Assembly: GCA_051846895.1 (NCBI GenBank)
Contig: JBPYCQ010000021.1
Coordinates: 1 to 32,632 of the forward strand
Source: CALKAL01 sp051846895
GTDB lineage: Bacteria; Bacillota; Bacilli; Bacillales; Alkalibacillaceae
Direction of reading: 5' to 3'
DNA length: 32,632 nt
In this document: one piece after another, positions 22,974 through 31,398 of the stretch
How positions within the stretch are numbered: position 1 is the stretch's first letter
Layout: each line of letters starts with the position of its first letter
Notes under the pieces: generated by a model
Seen by the model: only the letters and a program-made list of their open reading frames with translations
Databases searched by the model: none
What the model was told of the DNA's origin: nothing
Program-made: the position numbers and the translations under genes

Positions 22974-24308
22974 ATGACTATTAGAGAAGAAGTAATTGGT
23001 GTTCAAAAAGCAAAACAATTATTAAAGGAGTATTCAGGGCTAAAGAATGAACATGAAATTGCTACGATTAAACAATTAGTGCTACATGACAACAAAGAAG
23101 TTGCTGTTTTAGCCCTGAAGATGCTAGGGAAACTAAAAGATAGAGAAGATTTAGATTTTTATCTTGAAATTATAAATAATAGAACTAATAGGTATGATCA
23201 AAGAGTAAGAAAAGAGGCAGTCTCAGTTGTTGGCAGAATGCGTGATAAGCAAATAGCTTTAAAAACTCTAACACCATTATTAAATGATAAAAACCCTGAA
23301 ATAGTACTGCAAGCTATTAGGGGTCTCCTAGTTTTTAAAAACGAGTATGAAATTGTTAATACTTTAAAACCTTTAACTAATCATAAAAATGAAATTGTTA
23401 GAGATATTATTGAGAAGGAGTTCCATTCTAATTCCTTTGATTTCGATAATAAAAATGATCACAAAAAAGTTAAAAATAGATACATGAATAAAATAATTAA
23501 CGGCGATGTTCTTAGAGTTCTTCAGTCTGTCGAGAATAATTCAGTCCATTTGACATTTACATCTCCACCGTACTATAACGCAAGAGATTATTCCATTTAT
23601 TCAAGTTATGAAGAATATTTAGATTTTCTTGAAGAGGTTTTTTCTGAAGTACACAGAGTAACAAAAGACGGAAGATTTTTAATTGTTAACACCTCTCCGA
23701 TAATAATACCAAGAGTTGGGAGGAAATATTCTAGTAGAAGATATCCTATACCATATGATCTTCACGGGAGGCTTGTTAAACAAGGTTGGGAGTTTATTGA
23801 TGATATTATCTGGATAAAACCAGAGGCAAGTGTAAAAAATCGGGTTGGAGGTTTTCAACAGTTTAGAAAGCCACTAATGTACAAACCAAATGCTGTCACA
23901 GAACAAATAATGGTTTATAGAAAAAAATCTAACAAATTAATTGATTGGAATATTAGAGCATATGAGGATGAAATAGTAGAAGCAAGTAAAATCCTTGAGG
24001 ATTTTGAATCTACGAATGTTTGGAAAATTGAACCTGTTTATGATAAAGTACATTCCGCTGTTTTTCCAAAAAAATTATGTGATAATGTGGTGAAATATTA
24101 CTCAATGAAGGGTGATCTTATTTTCGATCCATTCGCTGGAAGTGGTACGTTAGCAAAATCAGCCTTGAGTTTGGAGCGTAAGGTGTTTATGACTGAATTA
24201 TCAAAGGAGTATTTTGAACGAATAAGAGAGAATTTGACAGACTATAGTTTGGAACTGGATTTCTTGTGCCAAGAAGAATTTGAGAGGGAGAAAAACAATG
24301 ACTTTTGA
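22974..24308 (+). CDS. Type II DNA methyltransferase with N-terminal HEAT-like repeats
   Basis: A 444-aa protein. Residues about 1-155 are paired helices resembling HEAT repeats (IKQLVLHDNKEVAVLALKML, LTPLLNDKNPEIVLQAIRGL). A beta-class amino-methyltransferase follows: motif IV TSPPY (196-200) precedes motif I FDPFAGSGT (384-392). TSPPY with this order favours N4-cytosine methylation, as in M.CfrBI-like enzymes, though N6-adenine is not excluded. The ATG at 22974 has GAGGG 7 nt upstream; an in-frame ATG at 22950 has none. The stop overlaps the start of the endonuclease gene by 11 nt. It protects host sites from the partner nuclease. The HEAT fusion is unusual for a small type II enzyme. Confidence 0.88.
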   Translation: MTIREEVIGVQKAKQLLKEYSGLKNEHEIATIKQLVLHDNKEVAVLALKMLGKLKDREDLDFYLEIINNRTNRYDQRVRKEAVSVVGRMRDKQIALKTLTPLLNDKNPEIVLQAIRGLLVFKNEYEIVNTLKPLTNHKNEIVRDIIEKEFHSNSFDFDNKNDHKKVKNRYMNKIINGDVLRVLQSVENNSVHLTFTSPPYYNARDYSIYSSYEEYLDFLEEVFSEVHRVTKDGRFLIVNTSPIIIPRVGRKYSSRRYPIPYDLHGRLVKQGWEFIDDIIWIKPEASVKNRVGGFQQFRKPLMYKPNAVTEQIMVYRKKSNKLIDWNIRAYEDEIVEASKILEDFESTNVWKIEPVYDKVHSAVFPKKLCDNVVKYYSMKGDLIFDPFAGSGTLAKSALSLERKVFMTELSKEYFERIRENLTDYSLELDFLCQEEFEREKNNDF

Positions 24309-25221
24309 TAGGATTGCAATAAAGCAGATATTGTTAAAACTTTTTGAAGGACAAGATTATAGGGGGGAAGTTCTAAATATTATAAATGCAGATTTTCTTG
24401 ACTTTGCCATGCAGTTTTTTAAAGAAGTGGCAATAGCAAAACTTGAAAATAATGATATTACTAAGGATTGGTATAAAAAGTATTTTATAGAAAACCCTGG
24501 CCTTGCAAAAGAAGAAGTGGCAATTTATTCTGGTCTAAATATGAAAACAATAGGTAATACCTATAAAACAACTGCAAAAAGTGTTGTTATTGACGCTTCT
24601 TTAGAACATTATGATGCATTTATGAAAACGGTTGAAGAGTTAGTAGAAATTGACAATTCATTAGAGCTAATGTTGACAATTAAATACAATAAGGTAAGTG
24701 TCGAATTAACACTTAGTGAATCTCTAATAGTAATGAATGTATTAGCTGTAAAAAGAGCCGCGATTAGAGGAGGAGCCTGGAGTACAGCAGGTAAAAGGGT
24801 TGAAAAACCTTTGATGGTAACTCTTTGTAATCTTTTTAACGTACCTGAAAATCATTATAAGAGCACTTATGTTCGAAAAGTAAACGGAGACAAGGATTTT
24901 AGTAGAGAAATAGACTTTTATTTGATTGATTTGAATAAGGAAGAGCTAAAATGTGAGGTTAAATTAATGGGGAAAGGAAACCCTGAAAGTGCAGATGCTG
25001 TAATAGCTAGAGATAGTAAAATATTTGTCGCCGACACATTATCAGATACTAATAAAAAACAACTAGATTCTTTAGAAGTTGAATGGATTGAACTTAGAAG
25101 TGATAAAGGTTATGAAAAATTCAAAACTATACTTGCAAAAAGAGGAATTCCATACGATGATCTCAAGGATATTACACCAGATTATATTGAAAAAATCATT
25201 GACTATACGCTAGGGTTATAA
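24298..25221 (+). CDS. CfrBI-family-like type II restriction endonuclease
   Basis: A 307-aa protein starting at ATG 24298 (GAGAGGGAG upstream), overlapping the methyltransferase gene. The middle and C-terminal region matches what I know of the CfrBI-type family: SLELMLTIKYNKVSVELTLS, RGGAWSTAGKRVEKPLM, then the PD-(D/E)xK-like site with Asp206 in REIDFYLID and Glu220-x-Lys222 in KCEVKLMGKGNPESADAV. CfrBI cuts CCWWGG; that this enzyme has the same site is inference. The overlap and gene order, methyltransferase first, fit an R-M pair. The family call is moderately sure; the nuclease fold is well supported. Confidence 0.78.
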   Translation: MTFDRIAIKQILLKLFEGQDYRGEVLNIINADFLDFAMQFFKEVAIAKLENNDITKDWYKKYFIENPGLAKEEVAIYSGLNMKTIGNTYKTTAKSVVIDASLEHYDAFMKTVEELVEIDNSLELMLTIKYNKVSVELTLSESLIVMNVLAVKRAAIRGGAWSTAGKRVEKPLMVTLCNLFNVPENHYKSTYVRKVNGDKDFSREIDFYLIDLNKEELKCEVKLMGKGNPESADAVIARDSKIFVADTLSDTNKKQLDSLEVEWIELRSDKGYEKFKTILAKRGIPYDDLKDITPDYIEKIIDYTLGL

Positions 25222-25387
25222 AAGATATACCTTCTTTTATTAAGGTAATGTTTATATTATAACCACCATTATTATTAATACATTGTATAAACATTAAACC
25301 ACCAATTTTAGTAAAAGGACATAAAAACACTAAATTTCTAACAAACTGTAGAGGTATGATATAAAACATCTTGAATAATGTAAGATT

Positions 25388-25429
25388 AACCTCACAAACG
25401 TTGTTTAGCCAACGTTTGTGAGGTTTTTT
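25388..25429 (+). terminator. Very strong terminator after the R-M genes
   Basis: A perfect 16-bp stem AACCTCACAAACGTTG (25388-25403) and CAACGTTTGTGAGGTT (25410-25425) with a 6-nt loop, followed by Ts. It separates the R-M pair from the next two genes. Confidence 0.95.
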
Positions 25430-25512
25430 GTTACTCGAAGTAGTTAATAGCGTAGCAAAATAAAAATGGCGAATGTATTTTGAGAAATGAAGGAGAAAAA
25501 GGAGGAGATAGA

Positions 25513-26517
25513 ATGTTAATTCAAAAAGAAGAGTTTTACTCATTTAAGGATTTTTGTAGGGATTATTTTAAGAAGAACCGTCACGGGCGTAGTGTTAACG
25601 TACTAGAAAGGTTGAAAAAGGATGACAGAGAGTTATATAGGACCATCGAAAAAGCAGTAGGTAAGCAAAAAATAAAAGGCTATATTGGAAGGTTATTACG
25701 AAGTATCAGTCGTGAAGGTTGGCTTATATACGAGAAAAAAGAGTGGCGTACTAAACCTGAGTGGGGGTATTGCACTTATTGTTTTAAAGAACTCGATGAT
25801 GTCTATCTTATAGATATTGAACAACATCAATATTGTAGTAGTTCTTGCTTTGATGAACATGAAGCTGTCCCACATTATGATGGTTATGCTGATGATTATT
25901 TTTTTCTATTCTGGGATTTTGAGAAATTGAAGGATGAATACGAAATATTTTTGAATAAGCCTATTAAAAATGATTATTTAACCCACACACGTTTAACGAT
26001 GGTTCTAAGAGATTTATACAACATTTTGGATGATAGTGACTATTCGGCTGTTTTATTTAATGGAGGAGATGATGGGCCATTAGCAAGTGAAATGTATCGC
26101 ATGATGATTACGTTAAAAACAGACGCGGAACAGCTTGAAAGACTGTTAGAACAATGTAAAGATGTTTTGCCACCAACGAATCAACTATATTCAATTGAAA
26201 TTAGCGAAGAAATTATGCGAAAAAGAAAAAGACCAGAAGTGCTCAGACAATTTGTAAATGATAATCGGAAATACCGAAATAAAGATAATAAAAATAAATG
26301 GTCTACATCTGATTCATTTCAAAGATTAGAATGGTACGATACATTAACGAAAGATGAAACGTTAAAAGATCGTGTTGCCTGGATTAATGAAATTGAATGT
26401 CCTCTTTGTGAACAGGTTGTAGGTTCAGATGAAAGTCGTCGTGTTCCAGACGGCTATTTTTATTGTGAAGAATGTTACGAACAGTTAGATTTACAATACA
26501 ATTTTAGGAGGGGTTAA
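25513..26517 (+). CDS. Double zinc-ribbon protein of unknown function
   Basis: A 334-aa protein. The N-terminal part is basic and helical (FKDFCRDYFKKNRHGRSVNV, then KGYIGRLLRSISREGWLIYE), resembling a winged-helix or DNA/RNA-binding segment. Two zinc-ribbon-like sites bracket the protein: Cys87/Cys90/Cys108/Cys112 (CTYC, CSSSC) and Cys296/Cys299/Cys318/Cys321 (CPLC, CEEC). The middle is acidic and helical. I recognise no catalytic motif. GGAGGAG at 25501 fits the ATG at 25513. The next gene, a MORN protein, starts 2 nt after its stop, so the two are translationally coupled. The position between an R-M pair and McrBC suggests a defence-related role, but this is inference. Confidence 0.8.
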   Translation: MLIQKEEFYSFKDFCRDYFKKNRHGRSVNVLERLKKDDRELYRTIEKAVGKQKIKGYIGRLLRSISREGWLIYEKKEWRTKPEWGYCTYCFKELDDVYLIDIEQHQYCSSSCFDEHEAVPHYDGYADDYFFLFWDFEKLKDEYEIFLNKPIKNDYLTHTRLTMVLRDLYNILDDSDYSAVLFNGGDDGPLASEMYRMMITLKTDAEQLERLLEQCKDVLPPTNQLYSIEISEEIMRKRKRPEVLRQFVNDNRKYRNKDNKNKWSTSDSFQRLEWYDTLTKDETLKDRVAWINEIECPLCEQVVGSDESRRVPDGYFYCEECYEQLDLQYNFRRG

Positions 26518-26518
26518 T

Positions 26519-27286
26519 GTGAGTAAACAAGTGATTTTATATGAACCTTTAACAGATTGTAAGTTGTATGAGGGAGAAGTAGTAGATGGGAAAAAGCATG
26601 GTTATGGAAAATTATATTATGTAGATTACGAGACTCCAAGATTGAGATATGAAGGCCAATTTCAAAAAGGGAGCTTTCACGGTTATGGGACCTTATTTAA
26701 TAGAAATGGCGATAAGATTTACGAAGGAGAATGGAAGAATGGTCTTTATGATGGCTTCGGAACTTTATATGACGAAGGCTCTCTCGTTTATAGAGGTCAA
26801 TTTCGGAAAGGATTAGTATTAGACGAATATGAATCTAGGAAAAGTGGTTTTCATAAAGAATATTATACTAATGGCGTTTTAAAATACGAAGGTCAGTGGA
26901 AGGAAGGTTTAAAAAATGGGTTAGGAAAAGGTTATTGGGAAGATGGGACTTTGTGGTATGAAGGAGAGTTTAAAAATGATCAACCACATGGATATGGGAA
27001 AATGTTCTATCGATCTGGACAGCTGCGATACGAGGGGCAGCTGGAAGATATGCAATTTGTCGGTTGGGGAAAAGAGTATTATGAAAATGGTCATTTGAAG
27101 TTTGAGGGAATTCATAAAAAAAGTATGTATTTCTTTTATGGTGCTAGAGGTTATGTCTTTGGAAAACTTTATTATCCAGATGGAAAACTTCGGTACGAAG
27201 GTACTTTTAAAGGGTTGAAATCTTATGAATTTGACAAGGGGGTTGAATATAAGCTTAGTGGGGAAGTGGTCTGGCATGGGAAGTGA
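26519..27286 (+). CDS. MORN-repeat protein
   Basis: A 255-aa protein made almost entirely of about eight MORN-type repeats: LYEGEVVDGKKHGYGKLYY, RYEGQFQKGSFHGYGTLF, IYEGEWKNGLYDGFGTLY, KYEGQWKEGLKNGLGKGY, WYEGEFKNDQPHGYGKMF, RYEGQLEDMQFVGWGKEYY and weaker ones to the end. MORN arrays form elongated beta-hairpin rods that bind lipids or proteins. There is no signal peptide or membrane helix. The GTG start, 2 nt after the preceding stop, uses TAGGAGGGG inside the upstream gene. Bacterial MORN proteins occur as scaffolds and among YwqK-type antitoxin-like proteins. Here it is probably the partner of the zinc-ribbon protein. Confidence 0.9.
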   Translation: MSKQVILYEPLTDCKLYEGEVVDGKKHGYGKLYYVDYETPRLRYEGQFQKGSFHGYGTLFNRNGDKIYEGEWKNGLYDGFGTLYDEGSLVYRGQFRKGLVLDEYESRKSGFHKEYYTNGVLKYEGQWKEGLKNGLGKGYWEDGTLWYEGEFKNDQPHGYGKMFYRSGQLRYEGQLEDMQFVGWGKEYYENGHLKFEGIHKKSMYFFYGARGYVFGKLYYPDGKLRYEGTFKGLKSYEFDKGVEYKLSGEVVWHGK

Positions 27287-27438
27287 TGATAAGTAGATTT
27301 AATAGGGCGAAGTTGAATTAAAATATTAATAGAATAATCCGATTTTAATTATCTTTTCTGGTACCTAATTATTTTGCTACAATATAATTAACAAAACTTG
27401 ACAATAGAAAGATAGTAAACTAGAAAAGGTGATAGATT

Positions 27439-29643
27439 ATGGTAGATAAAAGGCTAATTGACGCAGCGAAACATTTTATTATAGACCAAGAAAAGCTCCA
27501 ATCTAGGAAGAAAGGCCATCAAGAATTTCTTAAACGATTTCCTCTAGATTCCTTATCTTCAATGTCTGTCGAGGAATATGCAAATACACATACGAAGGAT
27601 TCCTTTATTTATTGGTTAGAATTTAAAGGAATTTTAGGAGGGATTGGTGGAGGTAATGCATCAAAATTCGGCATTTACCGAAGTAGTGATGGTCATTATT
27701 ATAAGGGGGCTGCTAAGAAAAAAGAGTTGTTGGAAGGCGAACAACTTCAAGATGAGTTTGCAAAGATAAGAGAACAAATCGTGACGAACCTAAAACTTGC
27801 AGAAGAAGATCGAATTGATGAAATCGATTATAAAAACTTATTAATCTGGCCCATGGTAATGCTTAAAATATTGAACATCTATTTTCCAGAGAAATTCTTC
27901 AATGTTTATGCTCGGAAAGTGATTGAACCTTTGGCAGAAGACCTGGGACTACCTGAAAAAATCACGAAAATGCGCCCGAAGAATTATATTCTAATGCAAT
28001 ATTTAGAGTATAAGAAACTAAGAGAGCTTGAGCCTTTTAAAGACTGGGATTATGTAAAATTGAGTGAATTTATTTGGAAAACGTATGGTGCAAAAAAGGA
28101 AATCAATCACTGGTTGATTGAATACAGGTATGATGAACAAGAATATTTATCTAGTTTCAAAGAGTCCAATAAAATCTCTTTGCCGATTTTCAAACAAGAT
28201 TTATCCAGTTATATTACTGGTAATGATTTAAAAGATAAATTAAGTGAGGTACAGGAAGAAAAAGAAAGGGAATCTTTAGAAGCTTTCTTCAGTATTGATA
28301 AGGGCGATCTTGTGGCTGTTAAAACAACGTATTCGGAAAGGAAAGAAGACGATAGCCTTACATATGTATTAAAAATCGCTGCCATTGGAGAAGTTACTGA
28401 AAGTTTAGCAGATGGTTATCAATTTGATGAAAAACTCGGCCATACCCTTCCTATTAAATGGATTGATTTAAATGATCATGAATTACCAGGGTTTGGTGGT
28501 TTTCGTGATCGAATCCATGCCATAACTAAAAAGAAACATATTAAAGTTATGTTCGATAATGTCAAAGGGAAGGAAGAGGATGAGAAGGAAGAGGAGTCAT
28601 CAAATTTTAAATATCAAGGTCCATTAAATACGATATTTTATGGACCACCTGGAACTGGAAAAACATACAACATTGCTAATCGTGTGGTTGAGATTGTAGA
28701 GGATTCTGCTGATGATATCGATGTTAAAACCTATTTTAAAGATATGCAGGCCCAGGGACACGTTTTATTCGTTACATTTCACCAAAGCTATACCTATGAA
28801 GATTTTATTGAAGGTTTGCGTTCTGACGGCCAAGGTGGTTTTGAACCTAAAGATGGTGCATTAAAACGAATTGCTATTGATGCTTTATTTGAAGGGTTAC
28901 GTCTTGATAAAGAAGGAAAAACGTATGAAAAGAGAAAAAGTCTAGTTTTAAGTGCAATGGGTGATAGTGATTCATTTGATTTTAATTCTGCTACGCCGTA
29001 TGTTCTTGTGCTAGATGAAATTAATCGCGCAAATATTTCTAAAGTATTTGGTGAATTAATTACTCTACTTGAAGAAGATAAACGTCTTACAAAAGAAAAT
29101 GAAATCATTGTTCAACTTCCATATTCCGGGGAACACTTTGCATTACCACCGAATCTTTATTTAATCGGAACAATGAATACGGCAGATCGTTCCATTTCAT
29201 TATTAGATACAGCTCTTAGACGTCGTTTTTCATTTGAAGAAATAATGCCTAGACCTTTTTTACTTCAACCAATTGAAAATATTGATGTTCCTGCTTTATT
29301 GGATAAGATGAATCGAAGAATTGAAGTGTTGTTTGATCGTGACCATACCATTGGTCATGCGTACTTTATGAATGCTGAAACAGAAGAAGATGTTTATGAA
29401 ATATTAACTCGCAAAATTGTACCGCTTTTGCAGGAGTATTTTTATGATGATTGGGAGAAGATTGGCCTTGTACTTGGCGGAGTTGGACAGTCTGAAAATG
29501 AACCGTGTATCGTTTACGAAGAAAGAATAAATCCACAAGAGATATTTAAAGACTCGTCATTACTTAATGGTCTAGACCTTCCTCCAAAATATCGTATTAA
29601 GAAAACGATAAAATTAAGAGATGTACAAAGGATCTATGAATGA
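27439..29643 (+). CDS. mcrB: McrB-type AAA+ GTPase subunit of a type IV restriction system
   Basis: A 734-aa protein. A long N-terminal region (1-390), probably with the DNA-recognition domain, has a beta-rich stretch at 287-343 (KGDLVAVKTTY, VLKIAAIGEVTE) that resembles an EVE/PUA-like reader. The AAA+ domain follows, with Walker A GPPGTGKT (402-409), Walker B LVLDEINRAN (523-532), and the McrB signature MNTADRS (579-585) with LDTALRRRF. McrB binds GTP, assembles into a ring and recruits McrC to cut DNA carrying modified cytosine. AAAAGGTG precedes the ATG. The stop overlaps the mcrC start in ATGA. The N-terminal domain is unlike that of E. coli McrB, so the modification recognised may differ. 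Confidence 0.93.
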   Translation: MVDKRLIDAAKHFIIDQEKLQSRKKGHQEFLKRFPLDSLSSMSVEEYANTHTKDSFIYWLEFKGILGGIGGGNASKFGIYRSSDGHYYKGAAKKKELLEGEQLQDEFAKIREQIVTNLKLAEEDRIDEIDYKNLLIWPMVMLKILNIYFPEKFFNVYARKVIEPLAEDLGLPEKITKMRPKNYILMQYLEYKKLRELEPFKDWDYVKLSEFIWKTYGAKKEINHWLIEYRYDEQEYLSSFKESNKISLPIFKQDLSSYITGNDLKDKLSEVQEEKERESLEAFFSIDKGDLVAVKTTYSERKEDDSLTYVLKIAAIGEVTESLADGYQFDEKLGHTLPIKWIDLNDHELPGFGGFRDRIHAITKKKHIKVMFDNVKGKEEDEKEEESSNFKYQGPLNTIFYGPPGTGKTYNIANRVVEIVEDSADDIDVKTYFKDMQAQGHVLFVTFHQSYTYEDFIEGLRSDGQGGFEPKDGALKRIAIDALFEGLRLDKEGKTYEKRKSLVLSAMGDSDSFDFNSATPYVLVLDEINRANISKVFGELITLLEEDKRLTKENEIIVQLPYSGEHFALPPNLYLIGTMNTADRSISLLDTALRRRFSFEEIMPRPFLLQPIENIDVPALLDKMNRRIEVLFDRDHTIGHAYFMNAETEEDVYEILTRKIVPLLQEYFYDDWEKIGLVLGGVGQSENEPCIVYEERINPQEIFKDSSLLNGLDLPPKYRIKKTIKLRDVQRIYE

Positions 29644-30863
29644 TGAAAAACATAGTTATTCGTGAAGCATATGATTGGCTTCAAATCGGTAAGGATATTA
29701 ATCAGGCTGAGTGGGATGAATTACTAGATTTCTTGAAGGACGAATATACGGAAAAGGTTGAGATTGGATTTAATAGGCTACGATTTATTAATTTAGTCGG
29801 TGTGATTCAGTTATCAAGTGCTCGGATAGAGATTTTACCGAAATTAGCAATCAATAGTGAGTCAGATGAGAAAAACAGAGAGGCTCTATTAAATATGTTA
29901 GTAGTATCAAAAACCTTTCCAGTTCAAGTCCATGAAGGAACCTATAGCCAATTAGCAAAAGCTGATTTGCTCCAAATCATCATAGAAATTTACACAAAAC
30001 AATTATTAAAGGAAATTAGAAGAGGGATTTATAAGGAATATAAAACCCAGCAAGAGAATAGCGAAACTTTAAAAGGAAGGCTACTCGTTACTGAACAAGT
30101 TCGAAAAAATGCCTTTGTTCCTATAAGGGCCTATTGTGAGTATGATACTTTTCAAGAGGATGTTCTTCTAAATCAGATTTTAAAGAAGGCATTGAAGTTA
30201 ATTTTTCCTCAGATTAGGAAAAGCAGTATACGCTCTGATGCATTATATATTTTAAATATGCTCCAAAATGTTGAGGAAAGTAAGATTTCTAAAAGTGACA
30301 TCGACCATGTGAAGTTCAATCGGCAAAATAAACGGTATCAAAATGTATTCAGGATTGCAAGGATGATAATTCTTAATGAAATGATGACTTCTAGATATAA
30401 CAATCAATCTAGTTTCTGTATTCTTTTTGAAATGAACACGCTCTATGAATCTTATATTGAAGCATGTCTTCGTTATATAGCGCGTGATAACAACATTGAT
30501 GTTTTTTCACAGCATGATCGGAAACACCTTTTATTGAATGTGAACTCAGGACGAGAAAATATCAAATTGAAGCCAGATTTTTATCTTGTTGGAAGAGATT
30601 ATGAGCTGCTTGTAGATACAAAATGGAAGAATATCGCACACGAAGGTAGATTATTATATAGTCAAGCAGATCTTTATCAAATGTATGCCTATGTTACTTC
30701 TTATAAAAATGTAAATAGGTGTATCCTACTATATCCACGTACAGAGAATTCTAGTTTTCCAGTATGGAAAGTGCCAGATGAAGAGAAATATATTGAGATT
30801 CAGACGGTGAGGTTAACTTCATTGGATGAAACAGCAAATGATTTACGTTTGATCTTTGAATGA
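29640..30863 (+). CDS. mcrC: McrC nuclease subunit of a type IV restriction system
   Basis: A 407-aa protein with the McrC domain order: an N-terminal beta-rich McrB-binding region (IRFINLVGVIQLSSARIEIL-like, here LRFINLVGVIQLSSARIEIL), FEMNTLYESYIEACLRY (263-279), and the PD-(D/E)xK nuclease site LKPDFYLVGRDYELLVDTKW with Asp313, Asp326 and Lys328. In McrC proteins the second acidic position is often Asp, as here. ATG 29640 overlaps the mcrB stop (ATGA), so the two are co-translated. It cuts DNA only with McrB and GTP. No regulator or third subunit is visible. Confidence 0.93.
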   Translation: MMKNIVIREAYDWLQIGKDINQAEWDELLDFLKDEYTEKVEIGFNRLRFINLVGVIQLSSARIEILPKLAINSESDEKNREALLNMLVVSKTFPVQVHEGTYSQLAKADLLQIIIEIYTKQLLKEIRRGIYKEYKTQQENSETLKGRLLVTEQVRKNAFVPIRAYCEYDTFQEDVLLNQILKKALKLIFPQIRKSSIRSDALYILNMLQNVEESKISKSDIDHVKFNRQNKRYQNVFRIARMIILNEMMTSRYNNQSSFCILFEMNTLYESYIEACLRYIARDNNIDVFSQHDRKHLLLNVNSGRENIKLKPDFYLVGRDYELLVDTKWKNIAHEGRLLYSQADLYQMYAYVTSYKNVNRCILLYPRTENSSFPVWKVPDEEKYIEIQTVRLTSLDETANDLRLIFE

Positions 30864-31261
30864 GTAGATTTGAGAATAATCTACGTCACTAGAGGGATTA
30901 AAATTTTTGCCGTTCATTAAGTAATGTAATGAACTTATCATCATTTCAAGTAGATTTTTCGCTATCGGAAGTAGTTTTTGAAACTGGATCATCTTCCATT
31001 TGATCGAATATAAAGGTTAGAAGAAGAAGTTTTTCGTGTTAGCAGTAACTAAAAACGCATCATTCAAATACGCATGAGCTAACTATTAGCTCATGCTTTG
31101 TTTCTTCTGATACCAGGATGAGAGCTTTTTTATTGTCAGTTTCATCTTGGGAACACCCATAAAGTTTAGTAGTTTAATAGTGTAGTAATAATGTGGTAAC
31201 CGTCATGATGGAACTTTTAAATCACTTTAAATCGCCATCTTGTAAGCGTTTTACAAATTAT
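30864..31261. other. Intergenic region after mcrC
   Basis: No gene is seen in about 400 nt. It contains one strong hairpin (31072-31096) and leads into the second insertion sequence. The McrBC transcript itself has no clear terminator directly after its stop. Confidence 0.5.
31072..31103 (+). terminator. Rho-independent terminator downstream of mcrBC
   Basis: A perfect 10-bp stem GCATGAGCTA (31072-31081) and TAGCTCATGC (31087-31096) with loop ACTAT, followed by TTTGTTT. It lies about 200 nt after the mcrC stop and may end the mcrBC transcript. Confidence 0.82.
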
Positions 31262-31319
31262 AGATTCTCCACAACGAAATGTATAATTTACATAAATCAG
31301 ATTCTCCACAACGAAATGT
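31262..31319 (+). repeat. Direct repeat pair at the edge of the second insertion sequence
   Basis: AGATTCTCCACAACGAAATG, plus one further T, occurs at 31262-31282 and again at 31299-31319, 37 nt apart and identical. It lies just upstream of the ISL3 transposase, where the left end of the element is expected. The copies may be two transposase-binding sites or two nested IS ends. Confidence 0.85.
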
Positions 31320-31333
31320 GTCAGATATTGAAA

Positions 31334-31398
31334 AAAGCAGATTCTTCCTTTAATGTTTAAGGTAACCACACCATAACAAAGAAAGGAAGATCTGCTTT
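31334..31398 (+). promoter_or_regulatory. RBS-sequestering hairpin of the transposase gene
   Basis: AAAGCAGATTCTTCCTTT (31334-31351) pairs with AAAGGAAGATCTGCTTT (31382-31398), a 17-bp stem with a single bulged base and a 30-nt loop. The right arm contains the ribosome binding site AAAGGAAG and reaches into the TTG start at 31397. In any transcript entering from outside, the site would be buried. Several insertion sequences limit read-through expression this way. Confidence 0.82.

Noticed and set aside
25196..25543. Minus-strand frame between the R-M genes and the zinc-ribbon gene
   Set aside because: It runs across a strong terminator hairpin and overlaps the starts and ends of real genes; its composition is that of AT-rich noise.
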